A stretch of 64,000 nt of DNA from Burkholderiaceae bacterium (GTDB lineage Bacteria > Pseudomonadota > Gammaproteobacteria > Burkholderiales > Burkholderiaceae_F), in assembly GCA_022843955.1 (NCBI GenBank), contig JALHMQ010000002.1:124001-188000 (forward strand), written 5' to 3'. The notes under the pieces are model-generated. The model searched no databases, was not told the DNA's origin, and saw only the letters and a program-made list of their open reading frames with translations. Below are positions 1 through 10,318 of this stretch, in pieces. A program made the translations under genes and the position numbers. Within the stretch, counting starts at the first letter, position 1. Each line of letters starts with the position of its first letter.

Positions 1-206
1 AGCTCGGCCTCTTCGAGCGCGCGGCGGATCGATTGCACGGTCGACTCGATGTTGACCACGACGCCACGACGCAGCCCCTCGCTGGGCGACTGACCGAGGC
101 CGATCACCTGGAAGCGGCCGTCGGGCAGCACCTCGGCCACCGCGACCACCACCTTGCTGGTGCCGATGTCGAGCCCGACGATGATGTCTTTGCTGTCGTT
201 TCTCAT
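1..206 (-). CDS. ftsA: Cell division protein FtsA, N-terminal fragment (cut by window edge)
   Basis: FtsA is the actin-like ATPase that tethers FtsZ to the inner membrane and recruits later divisome proteins. The first 68 codons are visible and read MRNDSKDIIVGLDIGTSKVV, with the actin-fold phosphate-1 motif (GLDIGTSKV) near residue 11, followed by the family's GVVVNIESTVQSI stretch near residue 49. The ATG (206-204) overlaps the TGA of ftsQ in an ATGA junction, the normal dcw arrangement. The rest of the gene, and presumably ftsZ, lies to the left of the window. Confidence 0.95.
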   Translation of the reverse strand, partial: MRNDSKDIIVGLDIGTSKVVVAVAEVLPDGRFQVIGLGQSPSEGLRRGVVVNIESTVQSIRRALEEAE

Positions 207-982
207 GGCTTCTTGTTCTGGGCTGGCGCAAGTCGGGTACCGGCCGGCAGCGCCGCCGCCAGGCCATTGGGGTAGCGGGCATCGATGCGCGACGGCGGCG
301 CGCCGAACTTGGCGAGCATCTGCGGATAGCTGGCGGTGATCAGTTCGATGCGCTCGCGCAGCTGACCCGGCGGGTCATCGCGCCCAAGCTCGATACGCTG
401 GCCATCGACGGCCTTGAGCGACCACGAAGCGCGCTCGGACACGCTCATCGATGCGATCTCGATCGACAGCGGCGCCAGCAGCGCCGCGAACTCCTGGAAG
501 CGGCGCACCGCCTCGGCGGCGTATTGCGGCGGGCCATCGAACGACACGAGCGGCCCATAGATCTCCGCCTCGGCGATGTTCGCCACGAACAGGCGTCCCT
601 CGTCGGACACCACGCGACCGTCACTCCACACGCCGAGCGCGCGATGTTCGGTCAGCGTCACCAGCAGCCGGTCGGGCCACACCCGCCGCACGCTCGCGCC
701 GGCCACCCACGGCACCGTCTCGAACACCCGGCGCGCATCGTCAAGACGCATCGTGAAGAAATTGCCGGCCAGCTGGCGTGCGATCGCGCTGCGCAGCGCC
801 GCCTGGCTCACGTGCTGCAGTTCGCCCTCACTGGCCCGCACCTCGATGCTGCGAAAGTCGAACGCCGGTCGCTGCGCCACCCAGGCCACCGCGGTGCCGG
901 CGGCCACCAGCAGCGCCATGCCAAAGCACAGGCGCGCGGCCAGCTCCATCAGGCGCGGGGCGGTGGCGGGCGGCTGTCTCAC
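203..982 (-). CDS. ftsQ: Cell division protein FtsQ
   Basis: FtsQ is a bitopic inner-membrane protein that links early and late divisome proteins through the FtsQ-FtsB-FtsL complex. The 259-residue product has a short cytoplasmic N-terminus, one membrane segment at about residues 13-36, and a periplasmic POTRA-like domain starting around FDFRSIEVRA, followed by the FtsQ domain with VPWVAGASVRRVWPDRLLV. I chose the GTG at 982 because it forms a GTGA overlap with the stop of ddl. An internal ATG at 949 would remove 11 residues just before the membrane segment. It is co-translated between ddl and ftsA. Confidence 0.93.
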   Translation of the reverse strand: MRQPPATAPRLMELAARLCFGMALLVAAGTAVAWVAQRPAFDFRSIEVRASEGELQHVSQAALRSAIARQLAGNFFTMRLDDARRVFETVPWVAGASVRRVWPDRLLVTLTEHRALGVWSDGRVVSDEGRLFVANIAEAEIYGPLVSFDGPPQYAAEAVRRFQEFAALLAPLSIEIASMSVSERASWSLKAVDGQRIELGRDDPPGQLRERIELITASYPQMLAKFGAPPSRIDARYPNGLAAALPAGTRLAPAQNKKP

Positions 983-1956
983 GCGCGCTCCAATCGGGCC
1001 ATCGACAGGATTTCCAGCACCAGGTCCCCGTAGCTCAGGCCGGTGGCGCGCGCGGCGATCGGCACCAGCGAGTGCCCGGTCATGCCCGGCGAGGTGTTGA
1101 CCTCCAGCAGGTACGGCCGGTCGCCGCGCGGGTTCACGTCGAGCATGACGTCGACCCGACCCCAGCCGCGACAGCCGATCGCGTTGTAGGCGCGCACGCA
1201 CAGCGCCTGGATCTGCTGCGACAGACTGTCTTCCAGCGGCGCCGGGCACAGGTACTGGGTGTCCTCGCTGTAGTACTTGTGGTGGAAGTCGTAATTGGCA
1301 CCAGGGGCGCGGATCTCGATCAGCGGCAAGGCGCGCGCCGTCTTGCCCTCACCCAGCACCGCACAGGTCAGCTCGCGCCCGACGATCATCTGCTCGATCA
1401 GCACGTCGTCGTCGTACTTGACCGCTTCCTCGAACGCCGCCGCCAGTTCGTTCTGATCGTGCGAGGTGACCTTGGTGATGCCGATGGTGGAGCCCTCGCG
1501 CGACGGCTTGACGATCAGCTGGTCGCCCAGTTCGGCGACCACCCGCTTCCAGTCGCTGGTGGCGTGGCCCATCTCCCAGTCGGGGGTGGGCAGTTCCTCG
1601 GCGAGCCAGATCTTCTTGGTCATCACCTTGTCGATCGCCACACTGCTCGCCTGCACGCCACTGCCGGTGTACGGCACCTTCAACAGTTCGAGCACCCCCT
1701 GGATCGTGCCGTCCTCGCCGCCACGACCGTGCAGCGCGATGAACACCCGATCGAACTTCGCCGCCGCCAGCTCGGCGATCGACTGGCGGCCTGGATCGAA
1801 AGCATGCGCATCGACGCCCCGCGCGGTGAGCGCGGTCAGCACGCCGGTTCCACTCATGATCGAGACCTCGCGCTCGGAGGAGTCGCCGCCGAACAGCACG
1901 CCCACCTTGCCGAACACGTTCACGGGAATCTTCACTTCGTCTGCCGGCGCCGTCAT
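979..1956 (-). CDS. ddl: D-alanine--D-alanine ligase
   Basis: This cytoplasmic ATP-grasp enzyme joins two D-alanines to make the dipeptide that MurF adds to the UDP-MurNAc-tripeptide. The 325-residue length is normal for DdlB. Visible signatures are [16 protein letters not shown] near residue 21, [12 protein letters not shown] near 76, the ATP-grasp region with [12 protein letters not shown], and the C-terminal [13 protein letters not shown]. It starts four bases inside the murC stop (ATGA overlap) and ends in a GTGA overlap with ftsQ, so it is translated from the dcw message. Its place between murC and ftsQ favours the DdlB type. Confidence 0.96.
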   Translation of the reverse strand: MTAPADEVKIPVNVFGKVGVLFGGDSSEREVSIMSGTGVLTALTARGVDAHAFDPGRQSIAELAAAKFDRVFIALHGRGGEDGTIQGVLELLKVPYTGSGVQASSVAIDKVMTKKIWLAEELPTPDWEMGHATSDWKRVVAELGDQLIVKPSREGSTIGITKVTSHDQNELAAAFEEAVKYDDDVLIEQMIVGRELTCAVLGEGKTARALPLIEIRAPGANYDFHHKYYSEDTQYLCPAPLEDSLSQQIQALCVRAYNAIGCRGWGRVDVMLDVNPRGDRPYLLEVNTSPGMTGHSLVPIAARATGLSYGDLVLEILSMARLERA

Positions 1957-3341
1957 TCCGCGCCTCCCTTCGTCAAACTGGCGGGCACCGTGCCGATCGA
2001 GCCGGCGCCCATCGTGATCACCACGTCGCCCGGCTGAGCGGCGGCGACGATCGCCTCCGGCATGGCGTCGATCGTCTCGACGAATACCGGTTCGACCTTG
2101 CCGGCCACGCGCACCGCGCGCGCCAGCGCGCGCCCGTCGGCGGCGACGATCGGCGCCTCGCCGGCCGAGTAGACCTCCGCCAACAGCAACGCATCCACGC
2201 CCGACAGCACCTTGACGAAGTCCTCGAAGCAGTCGCGGGTGCGCGTGTAGCGGTGCGGCTGGAACGCCAGCACCAGACGCCGGTCCGGATAGGCACCGCG
2301 CGCCGCGGCCAGCGTGGCGGCCATCTCGACCGGGTGATGGCCGTAGTCGTCGATCAGCGTGAACGAGCCGCCCGCAATTTCCACCTCGCCGTGACGCGCA
2401 AAGCGCCGCCCGACACCGGTGAACGCAGCCAGCGCCTGCACGATGGCGTTGTCGGCCACGCCGATCTCGCCCGCGACCGCGATCGCCGCCAGCGCGTTGA
2501 GCACGTTGTGCACACCTGGCAGGTTCAGCGTGACGTCCAGCGTTGCCGCACCCTCGCGCAGCACGGTGAAGCGCATCGTCGTGCCCTCAGGCCGCACATC
2601 GACGGCGCGTACCTGCGCATCCGCGTTCAGGCCATAGGTGACGAGCGGCTTGGAGATGAACGGCAGGATCTCGCGCACGTTGGCATCGTCGGTACACATC
2701 ACCGCGGAGCCGTAGAACGGCAGACGCGACAGGAACTCCACGAACGCCTGCTTCAGGCGCGCGAAGTCGTGGCCATAGGTCTCCATGTGGTCGTTGTCGA
2801 TGTTGGTCACGACCGCGATCACCGGCATCAGGTTGAGGAAGCTCGCATCGGATTCGTCGGCCTCGACCACGATGAACTCGCCGCTGCCCAGCCGCGCGTT
2901 GGCGCCCGCCGCATTCAGGCGGCCGCCAATGACGAAGGTCGGGTCGAGGCCGCCGGCCGCCAGCACGCTCGCCACCAGGCTCGTGGTGGTGGTCTTGCCG
3001 TGGGTGCCGGCCACGGCGATGCCGCGCTTCAAGCGCATCAGTTCGGCCAGCATCACCGCGCGCGGCACCACTGGAACGCGTTGCTGGCGCGCCGCCATTA
3101 CCTCGGGGTTGCTGCCGCCCACCGCGGTCGACACGACCACCGCATCGGCGCCGACGATGTTCTGCGCCGCATGACCGAGCGATACCTGCACGCCGAGCTG
3201 CGCCAACCGACGCGTGGTGCTGGTGGTCGCCGCATCGGAACCACTGACGCGATAGCCCAGGTTGAGCAGCACTTCCGCAATGCCGCTCATGCCGGAGCCG
3301 CCGACGCCGACGAAATGGATGTGCTTGACGGCGTGCTTCAC
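1953..3341 (-). CDS. murC: UDP-N-acetylmuramate--L-alanine ligase MurC
   Basis: MurC adds L-alanine to UDP-MurNAc, the first peptide step of murein precursor synthesis. The 462-residue protein shows the N-terminal nucleotide-binding [16 protein letters not shown] near residue 10, the ATP P-loop [11 protein letters not shown] near 111, and the Mur ligase middle and C-terminal domains. The start is taken as GTG 3341, which gives [15 protein letters not shown] and overlaps the stop of a 39-codon mini-ORF as GTGA. A second, ATG-initiated copy of the same N-terminal coding sequence lies 116 bases upstream and is out of frame. The frame is open much further upstream, but those residues are shadow sequence of murG. 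Confidence 0.95.
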   Translation of the reverse strand: MKHAVKHIHFVGVGGSGMSGIAEVLLNLGYRVSGSDAATTSTTRRLAQLGVQVSLGHAAQNIVGADAVVVSTAVGGSNPEVMAARQQRVPVVPRAVMLAELMRLKRGIAVAGTHGKTTTTSLVASVLAAGGLDPTFVIGGRLNAAGANARLGSGEFIVVEADESDASFLNLMPVIAVVTNIDNDHMETYGHDFARLKQAFVEFLSRLPFYGSAVMCTDDANVREILPFISKPLVTYGLNADAQVRAVDVRPEGTTMRFTVLREGAATLDVTLNLPGVHNVLNALAAIAVAGEIGVADNAIVQALAAFTGVGRRFARHGEVEIAGGSFTLIDDYGHHPVEMAATLAAARGAYPDRRLVLAFQPHRYTRTRDCFEDFVKVLSGVDALLLAEVYSAGEAPIVAADGRALARAVRVAGKVEPVFVETIDAMPEAIVAAAQPGDVVITMGAGSIGTVPASLTKGGAE

Positions 3342-3457
3342 GGCTTCGACTTCCTGATCACGTGCGGCTCCGGCTTGCGCCGAGTTGACGACGCCGGGGC
3401 CCCGCCCCCAGCCAGGCCAACCCCTACGAAAAGGATGTGCTTGACCGCGTGCTTCAT
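3338..3457 (-). pseudogene. 39-codon mini-ORF: remnant of a second murC 5' end
   Basis: This reads [19 protein letters not shown] and then an unrelated basic tail ending RKSKP. Its first 14 codons match the true murC start ([15 protein letters not shown]) with six differences in 41 bases. Of the five after the start codon, four are synonymous. The ATG overlaps the murG stop as ATGA and its TGA overlaps the murC GTG, so it would be translated as a coupling peptide. It is best read as the 5' end of another murC allele left at a recombination joint. A selected leader peptide cannot be excluded. Confidence 0.7.
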
Positions 3458-4545
3458 GCGGCACCTGCCTTGGCGATGTGTTCGATCGCATCGGCCACCG
3501 TGCGGGTGGCGGTGGGCCGGCCGAGCGCCTGCGCTTTCTGCGCCATGTCCAGCAGTTGCGCGCGATCAAAGCCGCGCAGTACGCCCGCCACGCGCTCGGG
3601 CGTCAGTTCGCCTTGCGGCAGATGAATGGCTGCGCCATGGCGAGCGAGGAACTCGGCGTTGGCGCGCTGGTGCGCGGTGGTCTTGACGACGAACGGCACC
3701 AGGATCGCCGGCACGCCGGCAACGCACAGTTCGCTCACCGTGATCGCCCCGGCGCGGCACAGCACGAGGTCCGCGGCGGTGTAGCGCGCCGCCATGTCGT
3801 CGATGAACGGGATAACCTCGGCGGCAACGCCCATGGCGGCATACGCCTGACGCGTCGCCTCGACATGCGCGGCGCCGCACTGATGCACGATCTGCGGCCG
3901 CTGTGCCGGATCTAGCGCGGCCAGCGCCGGCGGCAGCGCCTGGTTCAGCACCTGGCTGCCGAGGCTGCCGCCGATCACGAGCAGCTTGAGCGGGCCGCTG
4001 CGACCCGCATAGCGTTGTGCCGGCACGGCAATGCGCCCGATGTCGCCGCGTACCGGATTGCCGGTGACGAGCCCCTTGTCGCCAGCCTGCCTTGCGGCGT
4101 CGCCATCGAAGCCGCAGAAGAGCGCGCTCGCTTGCGATCGCAGCATCTTCAACGACAGCAGCGGCGCGGCATCGGCATTGAGCAGTGTCAGCGGCACGCC
4201 GGCAAGACCGGCCGCCAGGCCGGCGGGCACGGCGACATAGCCGCCGGTGGAAAACACCATCGCTGGTCGGCGCGCGGCAATGATGCGGCGGCTCTGCCAC
4301 AGGCCGCGCAGCAGGTGAAAGCCGCCGAACAGCAGCGTGCGCAGCCCTTTGCCGCGCAAGCCGGAGAAGTCGATCGCATCGAAGGCGATGCCCTTGGCCT
4401 CGACCAGCTTGCGCTCCATGCCGACCCGCGTGCCCAGCCACGACACCGTCCAGCCGCGCGACTGCAGTTCGCTGGCGACTGCCAGGCCGGGCATCACATG
4501 GCCGCCGGTGCCGGCAGCGACGACGAGCAGGTGCTGGGCCGTCAT
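3454..4545 (-). CDS. murG: MurG, lipid II-forming GlcNAc transferase
   Basis: MurG is the peripheral membrane GT-B glycosyltransferase that transfers GlcNAc from UDP-GlcNAc to lipid I, giving lipid II on the cytoplasmic face. The 363-residue protein has the N-terminal glycine-rich loop [15 protein letters not shown] at residues 10-24, the second glycine-rich loop [16 protein letters not shown], and the UDP-GlcNAc site with [19 protein letters not shown]. The ATG at 4545 overlaps the ftsW stop by four bases. The stop overlaps the mini-ORF that precedes murC. Confidence 0.96.
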   Translation of the reverse strand: MTAQHLLVVAAGTGGHVMPGLAVASELQSRGWTVSWLGTRVGMERKLVEAKGIAFDAIDFSGLRGKGLRTLLFGGFHLLRGLWQSRRIIAARRPAMVFSTGGYVAVPAGLAAGLAGVPLTLLNADAAPLLSLKMLRSQASALFCGFDGDAARQAGDKGLVTGNPVRGDIGRIAVPAQRYAGRSGPLKLLVIGGSLGSQVLNQALPPALAALDPAQRPQIVHQCGAAHVEATRQAYAAMGVAAEVIPFIDDMAARYTAADLVLCRAGAITVSELCVAGVPAILVPFVVKTTAHQRANAEFLARHGAAIHLPQGELTPERVAGVLRGFDRAQLLDMAQKAQALGRPTATRTVADAIEHIAKAGAA

Positions 4546-5795
4546 GCCCGGCCCCCGCGCATCAGCTTGCGGTTTTCCAGATCCACGCGCAGCAGAATGC
4601 CGAGCGCGGCCAGTGTGGACAGCAGCGCCGAGCCGCCGTAGCTCATCAGCGGCAGCGTCAGCCCCTTGGTCGGCAAGAGACCCGTGGCGACACCCATGTT
4701 GATGAACGCCTGCACGCCGATCCACAGGCCGATGCCCTGCGCCACCAGGCCGGCAAACGTGCGTTCCAGCGCCACCGCCTGGCGGCCGATCTCGAACGCC
4801 CGCTTGACCAGCCAGTAGAACAGCACGATCACCGCCAGCACGCCAAGCAGGCCCAGTTCCTCGCCCACCACGGCGAGGATGAAGTCGGTGTGCGCTTCGG
4901 GCAGGTATGAAAGCTTGCCCACGCTGCGGCCCAGGCCCACGCCGAACAGATCGCCGCGCGCGAACGAGATCAGCGACGTGCACAGCTGATAGCCCTTGTC
5001 GAGCGCCTGCTCGGGCGAGCAGGGATCGAAGTAGGCAAAGATGCGCGCGCGCCGCCACGGGCTGAGCCAGATCACCAGCAGGAACGCGGAAGCCAGCACC
5101 GCCGAGATGCCTGCGAACAGCCGCACGTTCACGCCGCCCAGGAACAGGATGCCCATGCTGATCGCCACGATCACGCCGAAGGCGCCCAGATCGGGCTGCA
5201 GCAGCAGCAGGCCGCCCACCAGCGCCATCACCGCACCCATCGGCAAAAAGCCCTTGCGGAACTCGTGCATGTAGTCCTGCTTGCGCACCGTGAAGTTGGC
5301 CGCGTACAGCACGCAGGCGACCTTCATCAGTTCCGACGGCTGCAGGCTGAACATCCCGAGCGAGATCGAGCGTGTCGCGCCGAGTGCCTTCTTGCCCACC
5401 CCGGGGAACAGCAGCACGATCAGCAACGCGAGCGCAACGACGAAAGCCAACGGCGCGAGCTTCTGCCACGTCGACATCGGGATCGAGAATGCGATCACCG
5501 CGGCGCAAAACGCCACCGCGAGCGACATCACGTGCCGCATCAGGAAGTGCGTGGGCGCCACCGCGTAGCGCGGCGAGTCCGCCAGCGAGATCGACGCCGA
5601 ATACACCATCACCGTGCCGAACAGCACCAGCGCCAGCACCACGCCGAGCAGCGCGCCGTCGACCTGCGCCACCGTCGTGCGCGGCTGGCGCAGCGCGTTG
5701 GACGACAGCGATCCCAAGCCGGCCAGCGCCAGCACGCCGCTGTCACCGCTGCGCCGTTCGCCGCGGCCGAACCAGCCGAGCAGGCGCGCGATCAC
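4542..5795 (-). CDS. ftsW: SEDS peptidoglycan polymerase FtsW
   Basis: FtsW is the septal lipid II polymerase that works with FtsI. The 417-residue product is almost entirely hydrophobic helices, with SEDS-family landmarks [15 protein letters not shown] in the first membrane segment, [14 protein letters not shown], the loop [21 protein letters not shown], and the C-terminal [14 protein letters not shown]. The start is GTG 5795, a GTGA overlap with the murD stop. A roughly 50-residue hydrophilic N-terminus precedes the first membrane helix. The position between murD and murG distinguishes it from the paralogue RodA. Confidence 0.95.
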   Translation of the reverse strand: MIARLLGWFGRGERRSGDSGVLALAGLGSLSSNALRQPRTTVAQVDGALLGVVLALVLFGTVMVYSASISLADSPRYAVAPTHFLMRHVMSLAVAFCAAVIAFSIPMSTWQKLAPLAFVVALALLIVLLFPGVGKKALGATRSISLGMFSLQPSELMKVACVLYAANFTVRKQDYMHEFRKGFLPMGAVMALVGGLLLLQPDLGAFGVIVAISMGILFLGGVNVRLFAGISAVLASAFLLVIWLSPWRRARIFAYFDPCSPEQALDKGYQLCTSLISFARGDLFGVGLGRSVGKLSYLPEAHTDFILAVVGEELGLLGVLAVIVLFYWLVKRAFEIGRQAVALERTFAGLVAQGIGLWIGVQAFINMGVATGLLPTKGLTLPLMSYGGSALLSTLAALGILLRVDLENRKLMRGGRA

Positions 5796-7615
5796 AGGGT
5801 CACTCCCTTGTCGGCCGCCAGTTCGCGCACTGCCGCGACGAACACCTCGGCGCGGTGGCCGTAGTTGCGGAACATGTCGAGGCTGGCGCAGGCCGGTGAC
5901 AGCAACACCGCGTCGCCGCCGTGGGCGAGGCTCGCCGCCAGGCTGACCGCCTCGTCCATCGACTGCGCTGCCTGTACCGGGTACGGCGCGCCCTGCAGCA
6001 AGGCGCCGATCGCCGGCCCGTCGCGGCCGATCAGCACCACGCCGCGCGCATGCGCGGCCAGCGGCGCCACCAGCGGCCCGAAGTCCTGCCCCTTGCCTTC
6101 GCCGCCGAGGATGACGACCAGTCGCTTGCCCTCGGCACCCAGTCCTTCCAGCGCGGCTACCGTGGCGCCGACGTTGGTGCCCTTCGAGTCGTCGTAGAAC
6201 TCGACCTCGTCGACCCGTGCCACCAGCTCGACCCGGTGCGGTTCGCCACGATAGGTGCGCAGCGCGTGCAGCATCGGCGCCAACGGGCAGCCGATCGCGC
6301 GCGCGAGCGCCAGCGCCGCCAGCGCATTCAGTGCGTTGTGGCGGCCGCGCACCTGCAACGCATCGACCGGCATCAGCTTGTGCACGTAGATCTGCCCGTC
6401 GATGCCTGGCAGTTCTCCCGCCGCCTTGCGGCGGCGATGCCCGAGGCTGAGGTCTTCCGCATAGGCAAGCCACGTCAGACCGCCGTCGCGCACCAGCCCG
6501 TAGTCGTCCGGCTGCGTTGGTGCGCCCAGGCCGATCGTCATCGGATGCGGCGGCGTGCGCTCGCCCCGCTCGGCGCGTTCGCGCGCAATGCGTTCGGCTT
6601 CGGCGATGCGCTCGGCCACCGATCGCTCGTCGTCGGCTGCGCTCTCGACATCGTCGACGGCCGGCGACGGGGGTGCCGACGCCCACCGCGACGCTGTCGC
6701 CGCGAGCGCCGTACCCCAGGGCCAGAAGCGCGCGATGGCCTCGGTGGGCGCGGGCGCTGCGGCATCGGCCGCGGCGGCGACCGCTCGGTGTGCGCCACTA
6801 CCTGCCCGCAACGCCTTGGCGCGCTGGCTCTTCTCGCCTTTGGCGGCCTTGGTGCGCGCGGCCTTCTCGACGGCGGGCGCCAGCGGCTGCATCGCCAGCA
6901 CGCGCGCGTCGTCGCGATTGAGCACGCGCTGCGTCAGGCGACCGAAGATGCGCGCCTTGGCGAATGCGTACGCCTCCATCGTGCCGTGCCAGTCGAGGTG
7001 GTCCTGGGTGATGTTCAGTACCGCGGCGGCGTCGCACACCAGCGACTCGGTGGTGGCCAGCTGGAAGCTGGACAGCTCGAGCAGCCAGACCTCGGGCAGA
7101 TCGTCCGCGGCCAGGCGCGCCGCGAGAGTGTCCAGTGCGGTGGGCGAGATGTTGCCGGCGACCGCCACCTGCCGCCCGGTGGCTGCAATCAGCAAGCCCG
7201 CCAGCCGTGTCGTCGTGGTCTTGCCATTGGTGCCGGTGACGCCGACCACGCGCGGCTGGTAGCCACGCTCCACCGCAAGCTCGGTCAGCGCACGCGCAAA
7301 GAGTTCGATCTCCCCCACCACCTGCAGGCCGCGCTCGCGCGCCGCCGCCACCAGCGGCGCCGCCGCCGAGTGCGTCGGCGACAGCCCCGGGCTCAGCGCC
7401 ACGAGGGTGACGCCATCGAGCAGCGCAACGTCCAGTCCGCCACCGTGAAACCGCGCGGCCGGCAACTCGCGTTGCAGCGCATCGAGCATCGGCGGCGCGG
7501 CGCGCGTGTCGGCCACGCGCAGCGTGGCGCCACGGCCACCGACCCAGCGCGCGATCGCCATCCCGGACTCGCCGAGGCCGAGCACGAGGACGGTGTGGTC
7601 GGTGAAGTCAAGCAT
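5792..7615 (-). CDS. murD: UDP-MurNAc-L-alanine--D-glutamate ligase MurD with an inserted segment
   Basis: MurD adds D-glutamate to UDP-MurNAc-L-Ala. The P-loop [12 protein letters not shown] is at residues 125-136, [11 protein letters not shown] near 201, and the C-terminal domain carries [12 protein letters not shown] and [11 protein letters not shown]. At 607 residues it is more than 100 longer than usual. The extra part lies at about residues 250-360, between AMQPLAP and MTIGLGAP: a lysine- and alanine-rich, then acidic and arginine-rich low-complexity stretch that ends in a probable helix ([19 protein letters not shown]). The core motifs are intact, so activity is expected. The ATG overlaps the end of the upstream 53-codon frame as TGATG. 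Confidence 0.95.
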   Translation of the reverse strand: MLDFTDHTVLVLGLGESGMAIARWVGGRGATLRVADTRAAPPMLDALQRELPAARFHGGGLDVALLDGVTLVALSPGLSPTHSAAAPLVAAARERGLQVVGEIELFARALTELAVERGYQPRVVGVTGTNGKTTTTRLAGLLIAATGRQVAVAGNISPTALDTLAARLAADDLPEVWLLELSSFQLATTESLVCDAAAVLNITQDHLDWHGTMEAYAFAKARIFGRLTQRVLNRDDARVLAMQPLAPAVEKAARTKAAKGEKSQRAKALRAGSGAHRAVAAAADAAAPAPTEAIARFWPWGTALAATASRWASAPPSPAVDDVESAADDERSVAERIAEAERIARERAERGERTPPHPMTIGLGAPTQPDDYGLVRDGGLTWLAYAEDLSLGHRRRKAAGELPGIDGQIYVHKLMPVDALQVRGRHNALNALAALALARAIGCPLAPMLHALRTYRGEPHRVELVARVDEVEFYDDSKGTNVGATVAALEGLGAEGKRLVVILGGEGKGQDFGPLVAPLAAHARGVVLIGRDGPAIGALLQGAPYPVQAAQSMDEAVSLAASLAHGGDAVLLSPACASLDMFRNYGHRAEVFVAAVRELAADKGVTL

Positions 7616-7776
7616 CAGCGGCCTTCAACGTCGACAGACCGACCCGCACCAACATGATCGTGATGATCCGACAAGCGCACTTGCGCGTTCTGGCCTCGGC
7701 CGGCCGCTGCGCGGCCTTCACGCGCTGCGCGCATGAGCCTCGTCCCGAAGCGCCGGTCGTGCTTGCATTTGTTCAT
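7615..7776 (-). pseudogene. 53-codon spacer ORF carrying a remnant of a second mraY 3' end
   Basis: A short frame starts ATG 7776, overlapping the mraY stop as ATGA, and ends TGATG at murD. Its distal part (about 7622-7680) copies the last 19 codons of mraY (7781-7839). Read in the mraY frame it gives [15 protein letters not shown], against [15 protein letters not shown] in the intact gene, then a stop overlapping the murD start. A one-base insertion puts this copy out of frame with the spacer ORF. The proximal 90 or so bases are unmatched. The remnant probably marks the original mraY-murD junction. Confidence 0.7.
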
Positions 7777-8927
7777 CGGATCTTCAGCGTCGACAGACCG
7801 ACCAGCACCAACATAATCGTGATGATCCAGAAGCGCACGACCACCTGGTTCTCCTTCCACCCCGACAGCTCGAAGTGGTGGTGCAGCGGCGCCATTCGGA
7901 AAATGCGCTTGCCGCCGGTCCACTTGAAGTAGCCGACCTGCAGCATCACGCTGATGGTCTCGGCCACGAATACGCCGCCCATGATGAACAGCACGATCTC
8001 CTGGCGCGTGATGACGGCGATCGTGCCCAGCGCGCCGCCGAGCGCCAGCGCGCCGACGTCGCCCATGAACACCTGGGCCGGATAGGCGTTGAACCAGAGG
8101 AACGCCAGGCCGGCGCCGGCGATCGCGGCGCAGATGATCGTCAGTTCGCCGGCCCCCGGGATGTACGGGAACAGCAGGTACTTGGAGAAGTCGGCGCGCC
8201 CCACGACATAGGCAAAGATGCCGAGCGCGGCACCCACCAGCGCTGCCGGCATGATGGCCAGGCCATCGAGGCCGTCGGTCAGGTTCACCGCGTTGCTGGT
8301 GCCGACGATCACGAGGTACGAGAGCAGCGCAAAGCCGAACACGCCGGTCGGATACGCGTAGTTCTTGAAGAACGGCACGATCAGGTCCGAGCGTGTCGGC
8401 AGGTCGATGTGAAAGCCGTTGGTGAGCCACTGGACCATCAGCGGCCAGACCTGATCGTTGGTCGGCGCCGCAATCGCGAACGCCAGGTAGAACGCCGCCG
8501 CCAAGCCGATCAGCGACTGCCAGAAGTACTTCTCCTTGGCACTCATGCCCTTCGGATTGCGATGCACGACCTTGCGGTAGTCGTCGACCCAGCCGACCCA
8601 GCCGAAGCCCACCGTGACGATCAGCACCACCCAGACGAAGCGATTCGACAGGTCCGCCCACAGCAGCGTGGTGACACCGATGGAGATGAGGATCAGCACC
8701 CCGCCCATGGTCGGCGTGCCGGTCTTCGACAGGTGGGTCTGCGGGCCGTCGCTGCGCACCGCCTGGCCGATCTTCAGTTCGGTGAGCTTGCGGATCACCC
8801 ACGGCCCGGCCGCCAGGCCGATGGCGAGCGAGGTCGCCGCCGCCAGCACCGCGCGCAGCGTCAGATAGTTGAAGACGTTGAAGGCGCGAATGTCCTGCGC
8901 CAGCCATTGCAGCAGTTCGAGCAGCAT
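7773..8927 (-). CDS. mraY: Phospho-MurNAc-pentapeptide transferase MraY
   Basis: MraY moves phospho-MurNAc-pentapeptide from UDP to undecaprenyl phosphate, forming lipid I. It is an integral inner-membrane enzyme. The 384-residue, ten-helix product shows [13 protein letters not shown] near residue 68, the aspartate-rich [24 protein letters not shown], and the histidine motif [12 protein letters not shown]. The ATG (8927) overlaps the murF stop as TGATG. Its 3' end is present twice: the intact copy ends LSTLKIR, and a partial copy lies before murD. Confidence 0.96.
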   Translation of the reverse strand: MLLELLQWLAQDIRAFNVFNYLTLRAVLAAATSLAIGLAAGPWVIRKLTELKIGQAVRSDGPQTHLSKTGTPTMGGVLILISIGVTTLLWADLSNRFVWVVLIVTVGFGWVGWVDDYRKVVHRNPKGMSAKEKYFWQSLIGLAAAFYLAFAIAAPTNDQVWPLMVQWLTNGFHIDLPTRSDLIVPFFKNYAYPTGVFGFALLSYLVIVGTSNAVNLTDGLDGLAIMPAALVGAALGIFAYVVGRADFSKYLLFPYIPGAGELTIICAAIAGAGLAFLWFNAYPAQVFMGDVGALALGGALGTIAVITRQEIVLFIMGGVFVAETISVMLQVGYFKWTGGKRIFRMAPLHHHFELSGWKENQVVVRFWIITIMLVLVGLSTLKIR

Positions 8928-10318
8928 CAGTGCGCTCCCTCGGTTCTTTGCGCACTCGCCTGCACGGCGGCGGGGTCGAGCAATGCCTGCACCACGCGCT
9001 CCATCCGCATGAAACGCGATCCCTTGACCAGCACCGTGGCGTTGCCGCGCGCCACGCTGCGCACCGTCTCGATCAGCGGCTCGATCGCCGCGAGGTGGCG
9101 GCCCTGCGGGCCGAAGGCGGCGGCACTGTCGCGCGCCGCCGCGCCATGGGCGAGCAGGACGTCGATCCCGCGCGCGGCCGCGTACTCACCCACCTCGCGG
9201 TGGAACGCCGGGCCCTGGTCGCCGACTTCGCCCATGTCGCCCAGCACCAGTACGCGCGGCGGCGCCATGCTCGCGAGCAGATCGATGGCGGCGCGCACCG
9301 AGTCGGGGTTGGCGTTGTAGGTGTCGTCGATCAGCAATGCGCCGCTGGGCAGGCGGGTGCGCACGCCACGGCCGCTGACCGGCTTGAAGGCTGCCAGCCC
9401 GGCGGTGATGTCAGCCGGTGCGATGCCCACCGCGATCGCGGCGGCGGCGGCGGCCAGCGCGTTGTGCACGTTGTGCGCGCCGGTCACCTGCAGCTGCGTG
9501 TCGATCAATCCGGCGGGGCAGGCAATCGACAACAGGTCGCCGTCGTCGGCCGGCTCCACCTCGGCCGTCACGGTGGCCTCGGCGTGGCGCGCGAAGTCGA
9601 GCACGCGTCGGGTGCCGGCCTGGTGGCGCCAGATCGCCACGCAGGCATCGTCGGCCGGAAACACCGCCACGCCATCAGCGGGCAGTGCATCGATCGCCGC
9701 ACCGTTCTCGATCGCCGTGGCCTCGACGGTCGCCATGAACTCCTGGTGTTCGCGCTGCGCGTTGTTGACTACCGCCACCGTGGGCTTGGCCAGTTGCGCC
9801 AGCGTCGCAATCTCGCCCGGATGGTTCATGCCGAGTTCGAGCACCGCCACCCGATGCTGGGCGGTGAGCTCGAACAGCATCAGCGGCAGGCCGATGTCGT
9901 TGTTGAGGTTGCCGCGCGTTGCGAGGCGCCGCTTCTCGCCATGCGCCTGCGCGAGGATGGCGGCAATCATCTGGGTCACGGTGGTCTTGCCGTTGCTGCC
10001 GGTCACCGCGATCAGCGGAATGTCGAACCGTGCGCGCCAGGCGGCCGCCGCCAGCCCAAGTGCGCGTCGGGTGTCGGCCACCACCACCTGCGGCACCGGC
10101 AAGTCGAGCACGCGGTCCACCAGCAACGCGACCGCGCCGCCGGCAACCGCCTGTGCTGCATGGTCATGGCCGTCGAAGCGTTCACCACGCAGTGCGACGA
10201 ACAACGCGCCCGACGCAATGCTGCGCGAGTCGGTCGAGACGCGCGTGAAGCGCACGCGACCATCGCCGTGCAGCAGCGCCTGCGGCAGCGAGCGGGCCAG
10301 TTCGGCAGCGGTCAGCAT
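8927..10318 (-). CDS. murF: UDP-MurNAc-tripeptide--D-alanyl-D-alanine ligase MurF
   Basis: MurF completes the cytoplasmic precursor by adding D-Ala-D-Ala. The 463-residue protein has the Mur ligase N-terminal domain, the P-loop [13 protein letters not shown] at residues 104-116, [14 protein letters not shown], the substrate-domain [13 protein letters not shown], and [16 protein letters not shown] in the middle and C-terminal part. The ATG at 10318 lies seven bases inside the end of murE. A longer open frame exists upstream but is only shadow of murE. Confidence 0.96.
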   Translation of the reverse strand: MLTAAELARSLPQALLHGDGRVRFTRVSTDSRSIASGALFVALRGERFDGHDHAAQAVAGGAVALLVDRVLDLPVPQVVVADTRRALGLAAAAWRARFDIPLIAVTGSNGKTTVTQMIAAILAQAHGEKRRLATRGNLNNDIGLPLMLFELTAQHRVAVLELGMNHPGEIATLAQLAKPTVAVVNNAQREHQEFMATVEATAIENGAAIDALPADGVAVFPADDACVAIWRHQAGTRRVLDFARHAEATVTAEVEPADDGDLLSIACPAGLIDTQLQVTGAHNVHNALAAAAAAIAVGIAPADITAGLAAFKPVSGRGVRTRLPSGALLIDDTYNANPDSVRAAIDLLASMAPPRVLVLGDMGEVGDQGPAFHREVGEYAAARGIDVLLAHGAAARDSAAAFGPQGRHLAAIEPLIETVRSVARGNATVLVKGSRFMRMERVVQALLDPAAVQASAQRTEGAH

